A stretch of 64,000 bases of DNA from assembly GCF_031583025.1 (NCBI RefSeq), contig NZ_CP134062.1, forward strand, positions 3,410,001-3,474,000. Reading direction: 5' to 3'. How positions within the stretch are numbered: the first letter of the stretch is position 1; each line of letters starts with the position of its first letter. Made by a program: the position numbers and the translations under genes. The stretch is from Mycobacterium sp. Z3061. Lineage in GTDB: Bacteria; Actinomycetota; Actinomycetes; Mycobacteriales; Mycobacteriaceae. Positions 7,539 through 16,363 of the stretch are shown one piece after another. The notes beneath the pieces are model-generated. The model was not told where the DNA came from. It saw only the letters and a list, made by a program, of their open reading frames with translations, and searched no databases.

Positions 7539-9230
7539 CTAGTGGTGACCCGCGATTTTGCGGCCGGCGGCGTGCCGCGCGGCGACGTAGCCGAACACCA
7601 TCGAGCTTGCGATGCTCGCTCCCGCTCCTGGATACGTCCGGCCCATGACCGTGGCGGTGGTGTTGCCGGTCGCGTACAGCCCTTCGATCACCCGGTCCTG
7701 CTGGTCGAGCACCTGCGCGTACTCGTTGGTGATCACCCCGCCGCAGGTGCCCACGTCCGCGGGCAGGACCCGCGTCGCGTAGTACGGCGCCCGGTCCAGC
7801 GGCCCGACCGCGGCGTTGGGCCGATACCCGGGATCACCGAGGCAGTCGTTATAGGCGGACTGTCCCCGGCCGAAATCGGGGTCCAGCCCCTTGGCCGCGA
7901 ACATGTTGAACCGCTGAACGGTTCGCACCAACTCCCCGGGCGGCAGGTCGATCTGGTGCGCTAGATCTGTCAGCGTCTCGGCCCGTTTGACGGCTCCGCT
8001 CTCGACCAACTCGGGGGGCAGGTGTTCGCGTTTGACCGGGTTGGTGCCCGCGACGTAGCGCCGCACGTACCCGTCGTCGAAGATCATCCAGCACGGCACC
8101 GCCTTGTTGGCGTACATCGCCTTGCCGACCTCGACGTACGAATTCGACTCGTTGCAGAACCGCCGGCCGCCGGAATCCACGTAGATGGCCCCGGGGCGCT
8201 GGCGTCCCGACCCCAGTGAGGCAGCGGCGGCGCCACCGTTGGCGATGAACACCGAAGGCAACCACCAGGCTTCGTCGAGCAGATCGGTTTTGGCGCCCAG
8301 GCGCATGGCGGTCTGCAGGACCTCACCGGTGTCGCCGGCATTGGCGATCGACCACTGTCCTTCGTTGGGCTGCTCACCGCTGTACTGGCGGCGCATCTCA
8401 CGATTGTGGCCAAAGCCGCCCGCCGCCAACAGGACTCCCTTGCGCGCCGCCACGTTCTGCGTCACCCCGTCACGAACGATACGGGCACCGACCACCCGGC
8501 CGTCTTCGACGATCAGGTCCTCCATCGCCGCGTTGATCCACAGCGGTGGCTGGCCGTCGCTGAGGTCGATGAGCACTTTGAGCATCTGGCCGATCAGCGA
8601 CGCACCGTTGGTCAGCAGCTGTCGCCTGGCGAGCCGGGCCGCCCTGGTTCGCGCGAACACCTTCGCCGCCACCGCGAATGCGCGCGGCGAACGGTTGAAG
8701 TACTGAACCGAACGCAACTCGTTGGTCAGCACCGCGTACCCGTAGTTCTTGGCCAGCGGCGGCTGCACCTTGTCGTGCCAGACGCCGAGTTCGGCGGCGT
8801 CGAACGGGATCCCCTCGACCGCTCGGCCGGATTCGTTGCCGCCCTTGTGGTTCGGGTAGTAGTCGCTCCATCCCGCGCAGCGGATCATCCGAACTCCCTT
8901 GCGGAGCAGGAAATTGAGCATCTCGTAACCGGCGGTCAGGAACATCTCCCGGCGGGCGGGGGAGGACGCCGCACCGATGTCACCGACCACGTCGGCCAGG
9001 TAGGCAAGGCCGTCCTGGTGCGAGTCCGCGATGCCGTCCGCCCGCATCAGCGGGTTGTTGGGCAGCCAGACGATGCCACCGGACAGTCCCGTCGAACCGC
9101 CCACCAGAGGCTGTTTTTCGACGATCAGCGGTTGCAGGCCGGCGTCGAGCGCGGCCAGTCCCGCCACCATGCCGCCACCGCCGCTGCCGGCGATCACCAG
9201 GTCGACGATGCGATCCCAGTTGGTGCTCAT
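7539..9230 (-). CDS. FAD-dependent dehydrogenase, 3-ketosteroid-delta1-dehydrogenase-like
   Basis: A 563-residue flavoprotein of the KstD/fumarate-reductase flavoprotein group. An N-terminal dinucleotide-binding motif DLVIAGSGGGGMVAGLAALD lies near residues 10-29, followed by VGGSTGLSGGIVWLPNN, the flavin-contacting segment of KstD enzymes. A C-terminal TYPGAGASIASSMVFGYVAARHA segment completes the FAD site. Such enzymes introduce a C=C bond next to a ketone in steroid or other cyclic rings. It is the last gene of the eight-gene operon and its start overlaps the Rieske gene stop by four bases. The substrate need not be a steroid, because no other recognisable steroid-ring genes are present. 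Confidence 0.82.
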   Translation of the reverse strand: MSTNWDRIVDLVIAGSGGGGMVAGLAALDAGLQPLIVEKQPLVGGSTGLSGGIVWLPNNPLMRADGIADSHQDGLAYLADVVGDIGAASSPARREMFLTAGYEMLNFLLRKGVRMIRCAGWSDYYPNHKGGNESGRAVEGIPFDAAELGVWHDKVQPPLAKNYGYAVLTNELRSVQYFNRSPRAFAVAAKVFARTRAARLARRQLLTNGASLIGQMLKVLIDLSDGQPPLWINAAMEDLIVEDGRVVGARIVRDGVTQNVAARKGVLLAAGGFGHNREMRRQYSGEQPNEGQWSIANAGDTGEVLQTAMRLGAKTDLLDEAWWLPSVFIANGGAAAASLGSGRQRPGAIYVDSGGRRFCNESNSYVEVGKAMYANKAVPCWMIFDDGYVRRYVAGTNPVKREHLPPELVESGAVKRAETLTDLAHQIDLPPGELVRTVQRFNMFAAKGLDPDFGRGQSAYNDCLGDPGYRPNAAVGPLDRAPYYATRVLPADVGTCGGVITNEYAQVLDQQDRVIEGLYATGNTTATVMGRTYPGAGASIASSMVFGYVAARHAAGRKIAGHH

Positions 9231-10579
9231 CGCGCGACCTCCTGCGTGATGCCCAGATCGGCGATCGGCACGTCGATGGTGGTGTTGGTCTTCTGTATCG
9301 CCGGCACCAGCGCATCGGAGGGCAGGCCGGCCAGGAACCCGTCGACGACGCGCTCGAAGTTCGAGATCAGGCCCTCGATCCGGCTGGACAGGCGCATGTA
9401 CTCGAATCCCCTTGAGTGCAGACCCTTCTGCTGTCTGGGCAGGTTGGAGAAGTCCTGAGCGGGAATCGGCGGCCAGCGCGGATCATCGGGGGCCATCGGC
9501 TCCGGCGGCGTCGGTTTCCCGGTGATCTGGTCCGGCGGTATTCGCGTGAGCGACCAGATCTCGAACAGGGTCTCCTCGGGCCCGAGCGGCCGGATCCGGT
9601 AGGAGGAGGCGCTGCTGTACTGCGGCAACAGGAAGTAGTGCGGAAAGCAGAAGCCGATGGCATCGACGATGCCGCGGCGCTGCAGGTCGTTGAGGTCGGG
9701 CATGTCACAGCCGCGGGCCCGGTGCCAGGCGACGACGGCGTCGTTGAGCGTCGTCTTCCAGACCGCCATCGCCTCGGCCGGATCGGCGGGCAGTTCGATG
9801 TTCTGCAGTCCTTCGGCGATGCGGATGTCGTTCTCGTGGGTCATGCCGGCCATGCCCTCGCCCAGGGTGCGCATGAAATACAGGCTCGTCTGGACCAGAC
9901 CGGGCGGCTTGGAGGTCGCGGGTTGCGATGACGGCAGCAACTGCGGATGGGTCTGCGGGACGTGGTAGCCCTCCATGAAGGCCGCCGTCGCAAGCTTCCA
10001 ATTGACCGGGAGACGGCACGATTGCCACCACTCGGTGCGTAGCGACTCCACCTTCCAGGCGTCGTAGATCGTCGCGAACGGCTCGAAACAGTCACGCAGC
10101 GAGGGAGCCTCGTCGTCCAGGTTGATCCAGGCGCACCCACCCCACAGCTCGCACCGGACCGGTACCAGCGCCAGATCCGCGGGATCCAGATTGTGCTCGT
10201 CGAAAGCGTCGGCGCGCAGCACGAAGGTGTTTTGCCCGTCGATGCCCCAGCACCAACCGTGGAAAGGACACACGAAAGTTCGGCGGGATCCGTTGCCCTC
10301 CACCAACTTCACCCCACGGTGGCGGCACGCGTTGTAATAGGCCCGCACGGTCTCCGCATCGAGGCGCACCACGATGATGGATTGGTCGAGAATCTCGTAC
10401 TCGACGAAGTCGCCAGGTTTCGGAATCTCCTCCAGCCGGCACGCCATCTGCCACACCCGTGGCCAGAAATTCTGCTTCTCCAGCTCGTAGAATTCCGGAT
10501 CGTAGTACCGCTGCTTGGGAATTCGGTCGGCGGACTGCACCGCCCACGGCACCTCAAGCGGTGTCCAGTTGACGTCCAT
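9227..10579 (-). CDS. Rieske [2Fe-2S] ring-hydroxylating oxygenase, alpha subunit
   Basis: 450 residues from ATG at 10579. The Rieske cluster ligands are clear: C85-R-H87 and C104-P-F-H107. The catalytic domain has the mononuclear-iron motif around N193 with EGYHVPQTHP giving H206 and H211. This is the catalytic subunit of an oxygenase that hydroxylates or demethylates aromatic or cyclic substrates using NAD(P)H-derived electrons. Neither a reductase, ferredoxin nor beta subunit gene is adjacent, so electrons must come from elsewhere or it is an alpha-only enzyme. It lies between the CoA ligase (13 bases upstream) and the FAD dehydrogenase (four-base overlap), pointing to a shared pathway. 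The longer upstream open frame is noise from the overlapping gene. Confidence 0.87.
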   Translation of the reverse strand: MDVNWTPLEVPWAVQSADRIPKQRYYDPEFYELEKQNFWPRVWQMACRLEEIPKPGDFVEYEILDQSIIVVRLDAETVRAYYNACRHRGVKLVEGNGSRRTFVCPFHGWCWGIDGQNTFVLRADAFDEHNLDPADLALVPVRCELWGGCAWINLDDEAPSLRDCFEPFATIYDAWKVESLRTEWWQSCRLPVNWKLATAAFMEGYHVPQTHPQLLPSSQPATSKPPGLVQTSLYFMRTLGEGMAGMTHENDIRIAEGLQNIELPADPAEAMAVWKTTLNDAVVAWHRARGCDMPDLNDLQRRGIVDAIGFCFPHYFLLPQYSSASSYRIRPLGPEETLFEIWSLTRIPPDQITGKPTPPEPMAPDDPRWPPIPAQDFSNLPRQQKGLHSRGFEYMRLSSRIEGLISNFERVVDGFLAGLPSDALVPAIQKTNTTIDVPIADLGITQEVAR

Positions 10580-10592
10580 GGCGTTTCCTCGT

Positions 10593-12125
10593 CTATAGAA
10601 TCCGGGACATCCGTCCCTGCCAGTACCTGTCGCGGATGCGCCTCTTGTACAGCTTCCCGTTCGGGTCGCGGGGCAACTCGGGGTCGAATTCCACGGTGCG
10701 CGGGCACTTGTAGGTGGCCAGACTGGTCCGGCAGTACTCGATGAGCTCGGCCTCCAGCTCCGCGCCCGGCGTGATACCCGCCACTGGTTGCACAACCGCC
10801 TTGACCTCTTCCCCGAACTCGGCATTCGGCACCCCGAAGACCGCGGCGTCAACGAGTTTCGGGTGCATGATCAACAGGTTCTCCACCTCTTGCGGGTAGA
10901 TGTTCACTCCACCGGAGACGATCATGAAGGTCGAGCGGTCGGTGAGGTAGAGATAACCGTCCTCGTCCAGGTAGCCCATGTCGCCCAGGGTGCGCCAGCC
11001 TCGATCGTTGAACACCGAGGCGGTCTTGGCGGGGTCCTTGAAGTACTCGAAGTCCGGGCCGCCTTCGAAGTAGAGTTCGCCGGATTCGCCGATGGGCAAC
11101 TCGCTGCCGTCCTCGCCGACGACGTGCACCGCGGTCATGGGAATCCCGACCGAACCCGGGTGTGCCAGCCACTCCTGCGGCCCTATCGTGGTGCCGGCGA
11201 ATCCTTCGGTGCCGCCGTAATACTCATGGATGATGGGACCGAACCAGTCCATCATCTGATGCTTGACGTCCACCGGGCACGGGGCGGCGGCGTGGATGAC
11301 GCACTGCAGACTGGAAACGTCGTATTTGCTGCGGACCGCTTCCGGCAGTTTGAGCATCCGCACGAACATGGTCGGGACGAACTGAGCATGGGTGACGCGG
11401 TGTGTCTCGATCAGCCGCAGTACGGCTTCGGCGTCGAATTTCGCCATCATGATCGACGCGGCTCCGACACGGTTGACCGCCATCGTGTAGTTGACGCCGG
11501 CCGCGTGATAGAGCGGCGCGGGGGACAGGTACACGCTGGACGGCCGCATCCCGTATTTGTGGATCAGCGCCATCTCCAGCACCGCCTGAGCCCAGGACCC
11601 GTTGCCGTCCAACGGCAGTGCGCGGCGCACCGCCTTGGGTCTGCCGGTGGTGCCCGACGAGTAGAGCATCTCCGTCCCGTCGCTCACCGGCGGTGCCGCA
11701 CCCGCTGCCGTCAGCGCATCCTCGTAACACCGCCAGCCCACCAGCTCGCCCCCCACCACCAGGTGCACTCGCACCGAGGCGTTGACCTCGCGGATGTGTG
11801 CTGCCAGCTCAGCCATCGACGCGTCGACGAACACCGCCTTGGCCTCGGAGTCGTCGATCACATACGCGACCTCGTCCGGCGTGAAATGCGTGTTCACGGC
11901 TGTGTAGTAGAGACCGGAAAGCTGGCAGCCCCAGGTGATCTCGAAGAACTCCGGCCGGTTGGGCAGCACCAGCGCCACCCCGTCGCCGTGACGCAGACCG
12001 GCGTCGTGCAGCGCCGCGGCGACCCGTTGGCTACGGTCGTACAACGCACCGAACGAGACCGCGCCGCCATCGGTGAGCAGCGCCGGCGATCGTGGCGCGG
12101 TTCTCGCGTGGTCGGCGATGTTCAC
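10593..12125 (-). CDS. Acyl-CoA synthetase (AMP-forming), FadD type
   Basis: 510 residues of the ANL adenylating family. The AMP-binding P-loop YSSGTTGRPKAV lies near residue 154, followed by the EYYGGTEG motif, then WRTLGDMGYLDEDG and the hinge into the C-terminal domain. The catalytic lysine motif NGKLYKRR is near the end. The enzyme should activate a carboxylic acid as its CoA thioester, setting up the crotonase steps. It starts at ATG 12125, 19 bases after the crotonase gene stop. Chain-length or ring preference cannot be read from the sequence, so no fadD number is given. Confidence 0.87.
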   Translation of the reverse strand: MNIADHARTAPRSPALLTDGGAVSFGALYDRSQRVAAALHDAGLRHGDGVALVLPNRPEFFEITWGCQLSGLYYTAVNTHFTPDEVAYVIDDSEAKAVFVDASMAELAAHIREVNASVRVHLVVGGELVGWRCYEDALTAAGAAPPVSDGTEMLYSSGTTGRPKAVRRALPLDGNGSWAQAVLEMALIHKYGMRPSSVYLSPAPLYHAAGVNYTMAVNRVGAASIMMAKFDAEAVLRLIETHRVTHAQFVPTMFVRMLKLPEAVRSKYDVSSLQCVIHAAAPCPVDVKHQMMDWFGPIIHEYYGGTEGFAGTTIGPQEWLAHPGSVGIPMTAVHVVGEDGSELPIGESGELYFEGGPDFEYFKDPAKTASVFNDRGWRTLGDMGYLDEDGYLYLTDRSTFMIVSGGVNIYPQEVENLLIMHPKLVDAAVFGVPNAEFGEEVKAVVQPVAGITPGAELEAELIEYCRTSLATYKCPRTVEFDPELPRDPNGKLYKRRIRDRYWQGRMSRIL

Positions 12126-12144
12126 TGGCGGATCTCAGGCGGGC

Positions 12145-13014
12145 TCAGGTGCCGGCGCCGTCGGTCGAGGCGGCGGCCGCGGCCTGGCGCCGGGCCTGCT
12201 CGGAGGGCAGCACCTTGTCGCGGAACACCGTCTGAATCAGCTCCTGCACGTCCTTACTGATAGAGGCAAGGGCGACAAGGTCATTCGAGCTCTGCCAGTG
12301 CACCCGCATGCCCATCAGCTCCCAGGCCCGCTTGAGGTTGGCCTTGGTCGCCAGCAGCGTCGTCATCGGCGCCTGCGCGATGTGTCGCGCGATGGCCTCG
12401 ACGCGGTCGTCCAGTTGATCGCGGGGCACCACCTCATTGACGAGTCCGACCTCCAGCGCCTTCTTGGCGTCGATGACCTCGGCGAGATACAGGTAGTACG
12501 CCGCCCGCCGCCAGTTCATGAAGACCCAGGGCTCGATCGAGCATTCACCGGACGGCATGCCGAAGCCCTGCAGTGGTGGGTAGGAGAAGTACGCGTCCTC
12601 GGCCGCGATGACGATGTCGGTGGTCAGCCCGTAGTGCGTGCCGCCCCCCACGCAGTAGCCGTGTACCTGCGCGATGGTCGGTTTGGAGAACTCCCAGAGA
12701 TTCATCACCGGCTTGACGAACAGGTCCGTCTGCGGCTTCCAGGGGGTGCCCATCACCTTTGCGGCCTCGACGAACGACGGGTAGTCGACCGCATTGTTGC
12801 CGATGGCGTGCCCCGAGCAGAAGCCCTTGCCGTTGGCCTTGAGGACCAGCACCTTGATGTCGTAGTCGCGGTCGGCATCCAGCAGTGCGGCGTCGACCTC
12901 TTCCGCCAGCTTCTGGTCCTGCGCATTGGCCTTCTCCGGCCAGTTCAGCGTGACGCGGGCGATCGGCCCCTCTTTCTCGTAGATGATCCGCTCGCGAGTC
13001 TCGTTGAGATCCAT
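12145..13014 (-). CDS. Crotonase-fold protein (enoyl-CoA hydratase/isomerase family)
   Basis: 289 residues, clearly paralogous to the gene at 6642 (shared KANGKGFC-x-GH and AWELMGMRVH segments). The oxyanion-hole loops are intact (GKGFCSGHAIG; VHGYCVGGGTHYGLTTD). As in the paralogue, both catalytic glutamates of classical hydratases seem missing: His stands at the first position and Pro at the second. A Ser/Glu-containing segment PSGECSIEPW follows and may supply other catalytic residues. It lies between the lipoyl-domain gene and the CoA ligase gene with 17-19-base gaps, so it is co-transcribed. Reaction unknown: hydration, hydrolytic ring cleavage or isomerisation are all possible. Confidence 0.8.
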   Translation of the reverse strand: MDLNETRERIIYEKEGPIARVTLNWPEKANAQDQKLAEEVDAALLDADRDYDIKVLVLKANGKGFCSGHAIGNNAVDYPSFVEAAKVMGTPWKPQTDLFVKPVMNLWEFSKPTIAQVHGYCVGGGTHYGLTTDIVIAAEDAYFSYPPLQGFGMPSGECSIEPWVFMNWRRAAYYLYLAEVIDAKKALEVGLVNEVVPRDQLDDRVEAIARHIAQAPMTTLLATKANLKRAWELMGMRVHWQSSNDLVALASISKDVQELIQTVFRDKVLPSEQARRQAAAAASTDGAGT

Positions 13015-13031
13015 GACTTTTCGATTACCTT

Positions 13032-13271
13032 TCAGGATGAGGTGATAACGCCGATTTCAGTGCCGATGTCGTAGGTTGTTCCAGTTTGCGCCGTCCACTG
13101 CACGGTGCCCGACGCGCCGGCTTCGATTTCCTGTTCCACCTTCTCGGTGGCTATGACGTAGATCGGTGTGCCTTCCTCCACATAATCGCCGCCGTTCACC
13201 AGCAACTCGGTGAGCTCGGCCTCCGAGACGGCGACCGACACCCGTGGGATTCGGATGATGAAGTCAGCCAT
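13032..13271 (-). CDS. Free-standing lipoyl/biotinyl-attachment domain protein
   Basis: Only 79 residues from ATG 13271, the size of a single lipoyl domain. The fold pattern is complete: an N-terminal strand (FIIRIPRV), a GDYVEEGTPI turn, the modified lysine K44 in ATEKVEQEI, and the symmetrical second half ending IGTEIGVITSS. In 2-oxoacid dehydrogenases this domain is part of E2 and swings between active sites. Here it is alone, beside genes for both E1 subunits, and no E2 catalytic domain or E3 is present. It overlaps the E1-beta stop region by eight bases, so the two are translationally coupled. Confidence 0.8.
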   Translation of the reverse strand: MADFIIRIPRVSVAVSEAELTELLVNGGDYVEEGTPIYVIATEKVEQEIEAGASGTVQWTAQTGTTYDIGTEIGVITSS

Positions 13272-14262
13272 GAGCTTTCGCCTTCTCCAGGGTGACTTGC
13301 GCGGCGGTGACGATGCGCGCCGGCGACGGGTAGACCTGTGCCTCGAGGCCGGCCGCGGCGGGGTTGGGCACGAAGCGTGCACCGACACGCTGCACGGGCG
13401 CGGCCAGTTCGCCGAACAGCTCCGATGCCAGGATGGCGGCGATCTCGGCTCCCGGACCGGCGAACTGGATCGCGTCGTGCACGATCACGACTCGCCGGGT
13501 ACGGCGGGCGGATTCGACGATGGTGTCGACGTCGAGGGGAAGCAGGGTGCGCAGATCGACCACCTCGGCGCTGACACCCTGTTCGGCAAGAGTGGCCGCC
13601 GCCGCCAGCGCGTCGTGCACCGCGCGGCCGTAACTGATCAGGCTGACATCGGTGCCGGGCCGTTTGATATCGGCCTGTCCCAACGGGATCGCGAAGCCGG
13701 GATCCACCGGGACCGGGCCCTTGCGGCCCTGCAGCCGGATGGTCTCTACGAACAGGCAGGGGTCTTCATCGAAGATGGCCGTGGTGAGCAGGCCTTTGCC
13801 GTCCCGCGGGGTGGACGGCACGATGACCTTCATCCCGGGAATGTGCATGAACCAGGCTTCCAGGGACTGCGAGTGCGTGGCGCCGGTGGCCAGCCCCGCG
13901 TACACCTGCGTCCGGACGGTGATCGGCGCCGTCGTCCGGCCTGCGGTCATGAACCGCAATTTGGCGGCGTTGTTGATCAACTGGTCGGCGGCGATACCGA
14001 TGAAGTCCATGATCATGATCTCGGCCACCGGCAGCAGGCCGTCGATCGCGGCGCCGATCGCCGCGCCGAGGATCGCGGCTTCCGAGATCGGGGTGTCCAG
14101 CACCCGCTCGTGCCCGTACTTCGTCGACAGCCCCGCGGTAGGGCCCGACGCGCCCGGGTCGGCGATGTCCTCACCCAGCAGGAAGACCCGGTCGTCGGCT
14201 TGCAGCGCCTGGTCCAGCGCGAGGTTGAGCGCCTCGCGCATCGTCATCTCTTTCTCTTCCAT
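13264..14262 (-). CDS. 2-oxoacid dehydrogenase E1 component, beta subunit
   Basis: 332 residues from ATG 14262 (GTG 14280 and ATG 14247 are alternatives; an AGGA precedes 14262). It matches the transketolase-like pyrimidine-binding beta subunit of pyruvate, branched-chain or acetoin dehydrogenases. It has the opening MREALNLALDQALQADDRVFLLGEDI, a central VYAGLATGATHSQSLEAWFMHIPG, and the C-terminal transketolase domain with SYGRAVHDAL and VDLRTLLPLD. With the alpha subunit next door it forms an alpha2beta2 TPP enzyme. It could oxidatively cleave a 2-oxoacid or an acetoin-like hydroxyketone, passing the acyl or aldehyde carbon to the adjacent lipoyl protein. Confidence 0.85.
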   Translation of the reverse strand: MEEKEMTMREALNLALDQALQADDRVFLLGEDIADPGASGPTAGLSTKYGHERVLDTPISEAAILGAAIGAAIDGLLPVAEIMIMDFIGIAADQLINNAAKLRFMTAGRTTAPITVRTQVYAGLATGATHSQSLEAWFMHIPGMKVIVPSTPRDGKGLLTTAIFDEDPCLFVETIRLQGRKGPVPVDPGFAIPLGQADIKRPGTDVSLISYGRAVHDALAAAATLAEQGVSAEVVDLRTLLPLDVDTIVESARRTRRVVIVHDAIQFAGPGAEIAAILASELFGELAAPVQRVGARFVPNPAAAGLEAQVYPSPARIVTAAQVTLEKAKAHG

Positions 14263-14276
14263 AGCCGGCGAATTCC

Positions 14277-15242
14277 TCACCCGGGGAACTTGATCGGGGT
14301 CGCGTACACGTCCCGGTCCAGTTCCTCGACAGACGGCGGATCGGCACTGAGCACCAAGCGCAGTGCGGTTTCGACAGCGGCCTGCGCCGCCTCGTCGATG
14401 CGGTCGAGCTCATCTGCGCTGCAGATGCCCGCCGTCTCCAAGTGGTTGCGGAACCGTGGTACCGGGTCGGCCGCCAGCGCCGCGGCGAGCTGATCTTTCG
14501 GGATGTAGGGCATCCGGTCGCCGAAATAGTGGCCGCGGAACCGGAAGGTCACGCATTCGATGAACGTGGGCCCGCCACCACTGCGTGCCCGGTCCAACGC
14601 TCGGGTCAGCTCGGTTTGGACGGCGAGTGGATCGTTGCCGTCGACGCGGACGCCTGGCATCCCGTAACCGGCGGCCCGGTCGGCGACCTCGGCGATCTTC
14701 ATGGTGTCCGCCGTCGGCGTCATCTCGGCGTAAAGGTTGTTCTGGCAGACGAAGACCAGCGGCAGGTCCCACAGAGCGGCCATGTTGGCGGCCTCGTGGA
14801 ACGAGCCGGTGTTGGTGGCGCCGTCGCCGAAGCTGACCACCGTAACCCGGTCCAGGCCTTTGCGTTTGCCGGCCATGGCCAGCCCGACGGCCACCGGGGG
14901 ACCGGCTCCCACGATGCCGGTCGAGAGCATCACGCCCTTATCCGGGTTGGCGATGTGCATGGTGCCGCCCTTGCCACGGCCCGCTCCGACCACCCGGCCC
15001 ATCATCTCGCCGTAGATCTCTTCCAGCGGAACGCCTTTGCCGATCAGATCATGCAGCCCCCGGTAAGTGGTGACCAGTTGGTCGTCGCTTCGCAGTGCCA
15101 CCCCCATCGCTGCCGCGATGGCCTCCTGTCCGCGCGACGGCCAGTACACGCACATGAACTCCCCGGTGCCGATGCCCTTGGACAGCCGGTCGTCGGCCGT
15201 CTTCATCAACACCATGAGTTCGTACAACCGGCGCTCGCTCAC
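14277..15242 (-). CDS. 2-oxoacid dehydrogenase E1 component, alpha subunit (TPP-binding)
   Basis: 321 residues. The thiamine diphosphate motif is clear: GDG in FGDGATNTGSFHEAANMAAL near residues 138-157, followed by the closing NN in FVCQNNLYAE about 27 residues later. The C-terminal segment TFIECVTFRFRGHYFGD is typical of acetoin and branched-chain dehydrogenase alpha subunits. GTG 15242 is preceded by GGAGG. It lies 29 bases after the SDR gene and just before the beta subunit, forming the TPP part of the operon. Confidence 0.86.
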   Translation of the reverse strand: MSERRLYELMVLMKTADDRLSKGIGTGEFMCVYWPSRGQEAIAAAMGVALRSDDQLVTTYRGLHDLIGKGVPLEEIYGEMMGRVVGAGRGKGGTMHIANPDKGVMLSTGIVGAGPPVAVGLAMAGKRKGLDRVTVVSFGDGATNTGSFHEAANMAALWDLPLVFVCQNNLYAEMTPTADTMKIAEVADRAAGYGMPGVRVDGNDPLAVQTELTRALDRARSGGGPTFIECVTFRFRGHYFGDRMPYIPKDQLAAALAADPVPRFRNHLETAGICSADELDRIDEAAQAAVETALRLVLSADPPSVEELDRDVYATPIKFPG

Positions 15243-15271
15243 CTGACCTCCAATTCCTTTGCAAGACAGGA

Positions 15272-16135
15272 CTACGAGCCCGACCAGGGTTTGACCTTCA
15301 GGAATCCGCCGGCGTCGACGCGCAGTTGCTGGCCGGTGATGTAGCGCGCCGCGTCGGAGGCCAGGAACAGCACGGCTTCGCTGATGTCCTCCGGTTCCAC
15401 GTACGGCACCGGCATCGCCTGCACCAACGGGAATATCGGTTCGGCGTCCTCCCGGGTCGGGTTGGCCAGGTCGGGACGGAACGCTCGGTACATCGGCGCG
15501 CTGTGCAACATGTCAGTGTTGACATTGGTGGGGTGCACCGCGTTCATCCGGATGGAGAACGGCGCCAGTGCCCGCGCGAAGTCGTTCACATAGTGCGCCG
15601 CAGCGATTTTCGCGAAGGCATAACCGGCTCCGCCGGGTCCGCCGTCGATTCCGGTGGTGTTCATCGATGACATGAATGCGGCGTTGGATCCGATGACGAT
15701 GATGGACGCGCCGGAGTGCAGATGTTTGAGGCTGCTGTGTACCAGGTTGAGCACGCCGCCCAGGTCGACGTCTACGGCGTCGGCGAAGGCCTGCGGCGGT
15801 AGTCCCGCGGTCAGCGGACAGATGCCGGCATTGGCGACCACGATGTCGAGGTGGCCCAGCTCGGCCACCCCTTCGTCGATCGCGGCCGCCAGCGCGGCAC
15901 GGTCGCGGACGTCGGCGATCGCGGAATACACCCGCTGGCCTTCCTTCTCGACCAGCCGCTCGGTTTCCTCGAGATCCTCCGGCCGGGCCAGCGGGTACTC
16001 GTTGGTCTCGATGTCATCGCACAGGTCGATCGCGATGATGTCGGCGCCCTCGGCCGCCAGCATCCGGGCATGGGATCGGCCCTGACCCCGCGCCGCGCCG
16101 CTGACGACGGCCACCTTTCCGGTTACTCGGCCCAC
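15272..16135 (-). CDS. SDR oxidoreductase, mycofactocin-coupled type
   Basis: 287 residues from GTG 16135. It has the SDR glycine motif SGAARGQGRSHA near residue 11, the NAG motif VVANAGIC, and the catalytic YAFAK. An insertion after strand 2 (CDDIETNEYPLARPEDLEET) is characteristic of the mycofactocin-dependent SDR subgroup, which keeps its NAD(H) bound and re-oxidises it through mycofactocin. The likely role is oxidation of an alcohol to a ketone. It is the first gene of the minus-strand operon, so the operon promoter should lie in 16136-16363. The longer frame from 16186 lacks a ribosome site. Confidence 0.82.
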   Translation of the reverse strand: MGRVTGKVAVVSGAARGQGRSHARMLAAEGADIIAIDLCDDIETNEYPLARPEDLEETERLVEKEGQRVYSAIADVRDRAALAAAIDEGVAELGHLDIVVANAGICPLTAGLPPQAFADAVDVDLGGVLNLVHSSLKHLHSGASIIVIGSNAAFMSSMNTTGIDGGPGGAGYAFAKIAAAHYVNDFARALAPFSIRMNAVHPTNVNTDMLHSAPMYRAFRPDLANPTREDAEPIFPLVQAMPVPYVEPEDISEAVLFLASDAARYITGQQLRVDAGGFLKVKPWSGS

Positions 16136-16363
16136 GTCTCGCCCCCTACCCAGATACCTGTTCGCACGACCGGCGCTGTGGCCCAACGTCCTTCGTCATG
16201 GGGAGGGTCCGGGCATCTGACCAGCGGCCGGCGTCCATCGCATCTCTCCCACAAGCAGCCGTGCTCGAGCGGGCATGGCTGCGGTCGGGCTACCAATATG
16301 CCTTACAGTAGCTAGAATATCTAAAATAGCAAGGAATGAAACGGGCAACCGAGGAGGTTGACG
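16136..16363. promoter_or_regulatory. Divergent promoter region of the catabolic operon and CoA-transferase gene
   Basis: 228 bases between the SDR gene (minus) and the CoA-transferase gene (plus). The segment 16300-16335 is AT-rich against a GC-rich background and contains TAGA-ATA-TCTA, a possible operator half-site pair. Both promoters must lie here. No regulator gene is adjacent, so the controlling protein is not known. Confidence 0.45.

Noticed and set aside
10788-12260. 490-codon plus-strand frame opposite the CoA ligase
   Set aside because: Antisense of a clear ANL enzyme, with no family motif.
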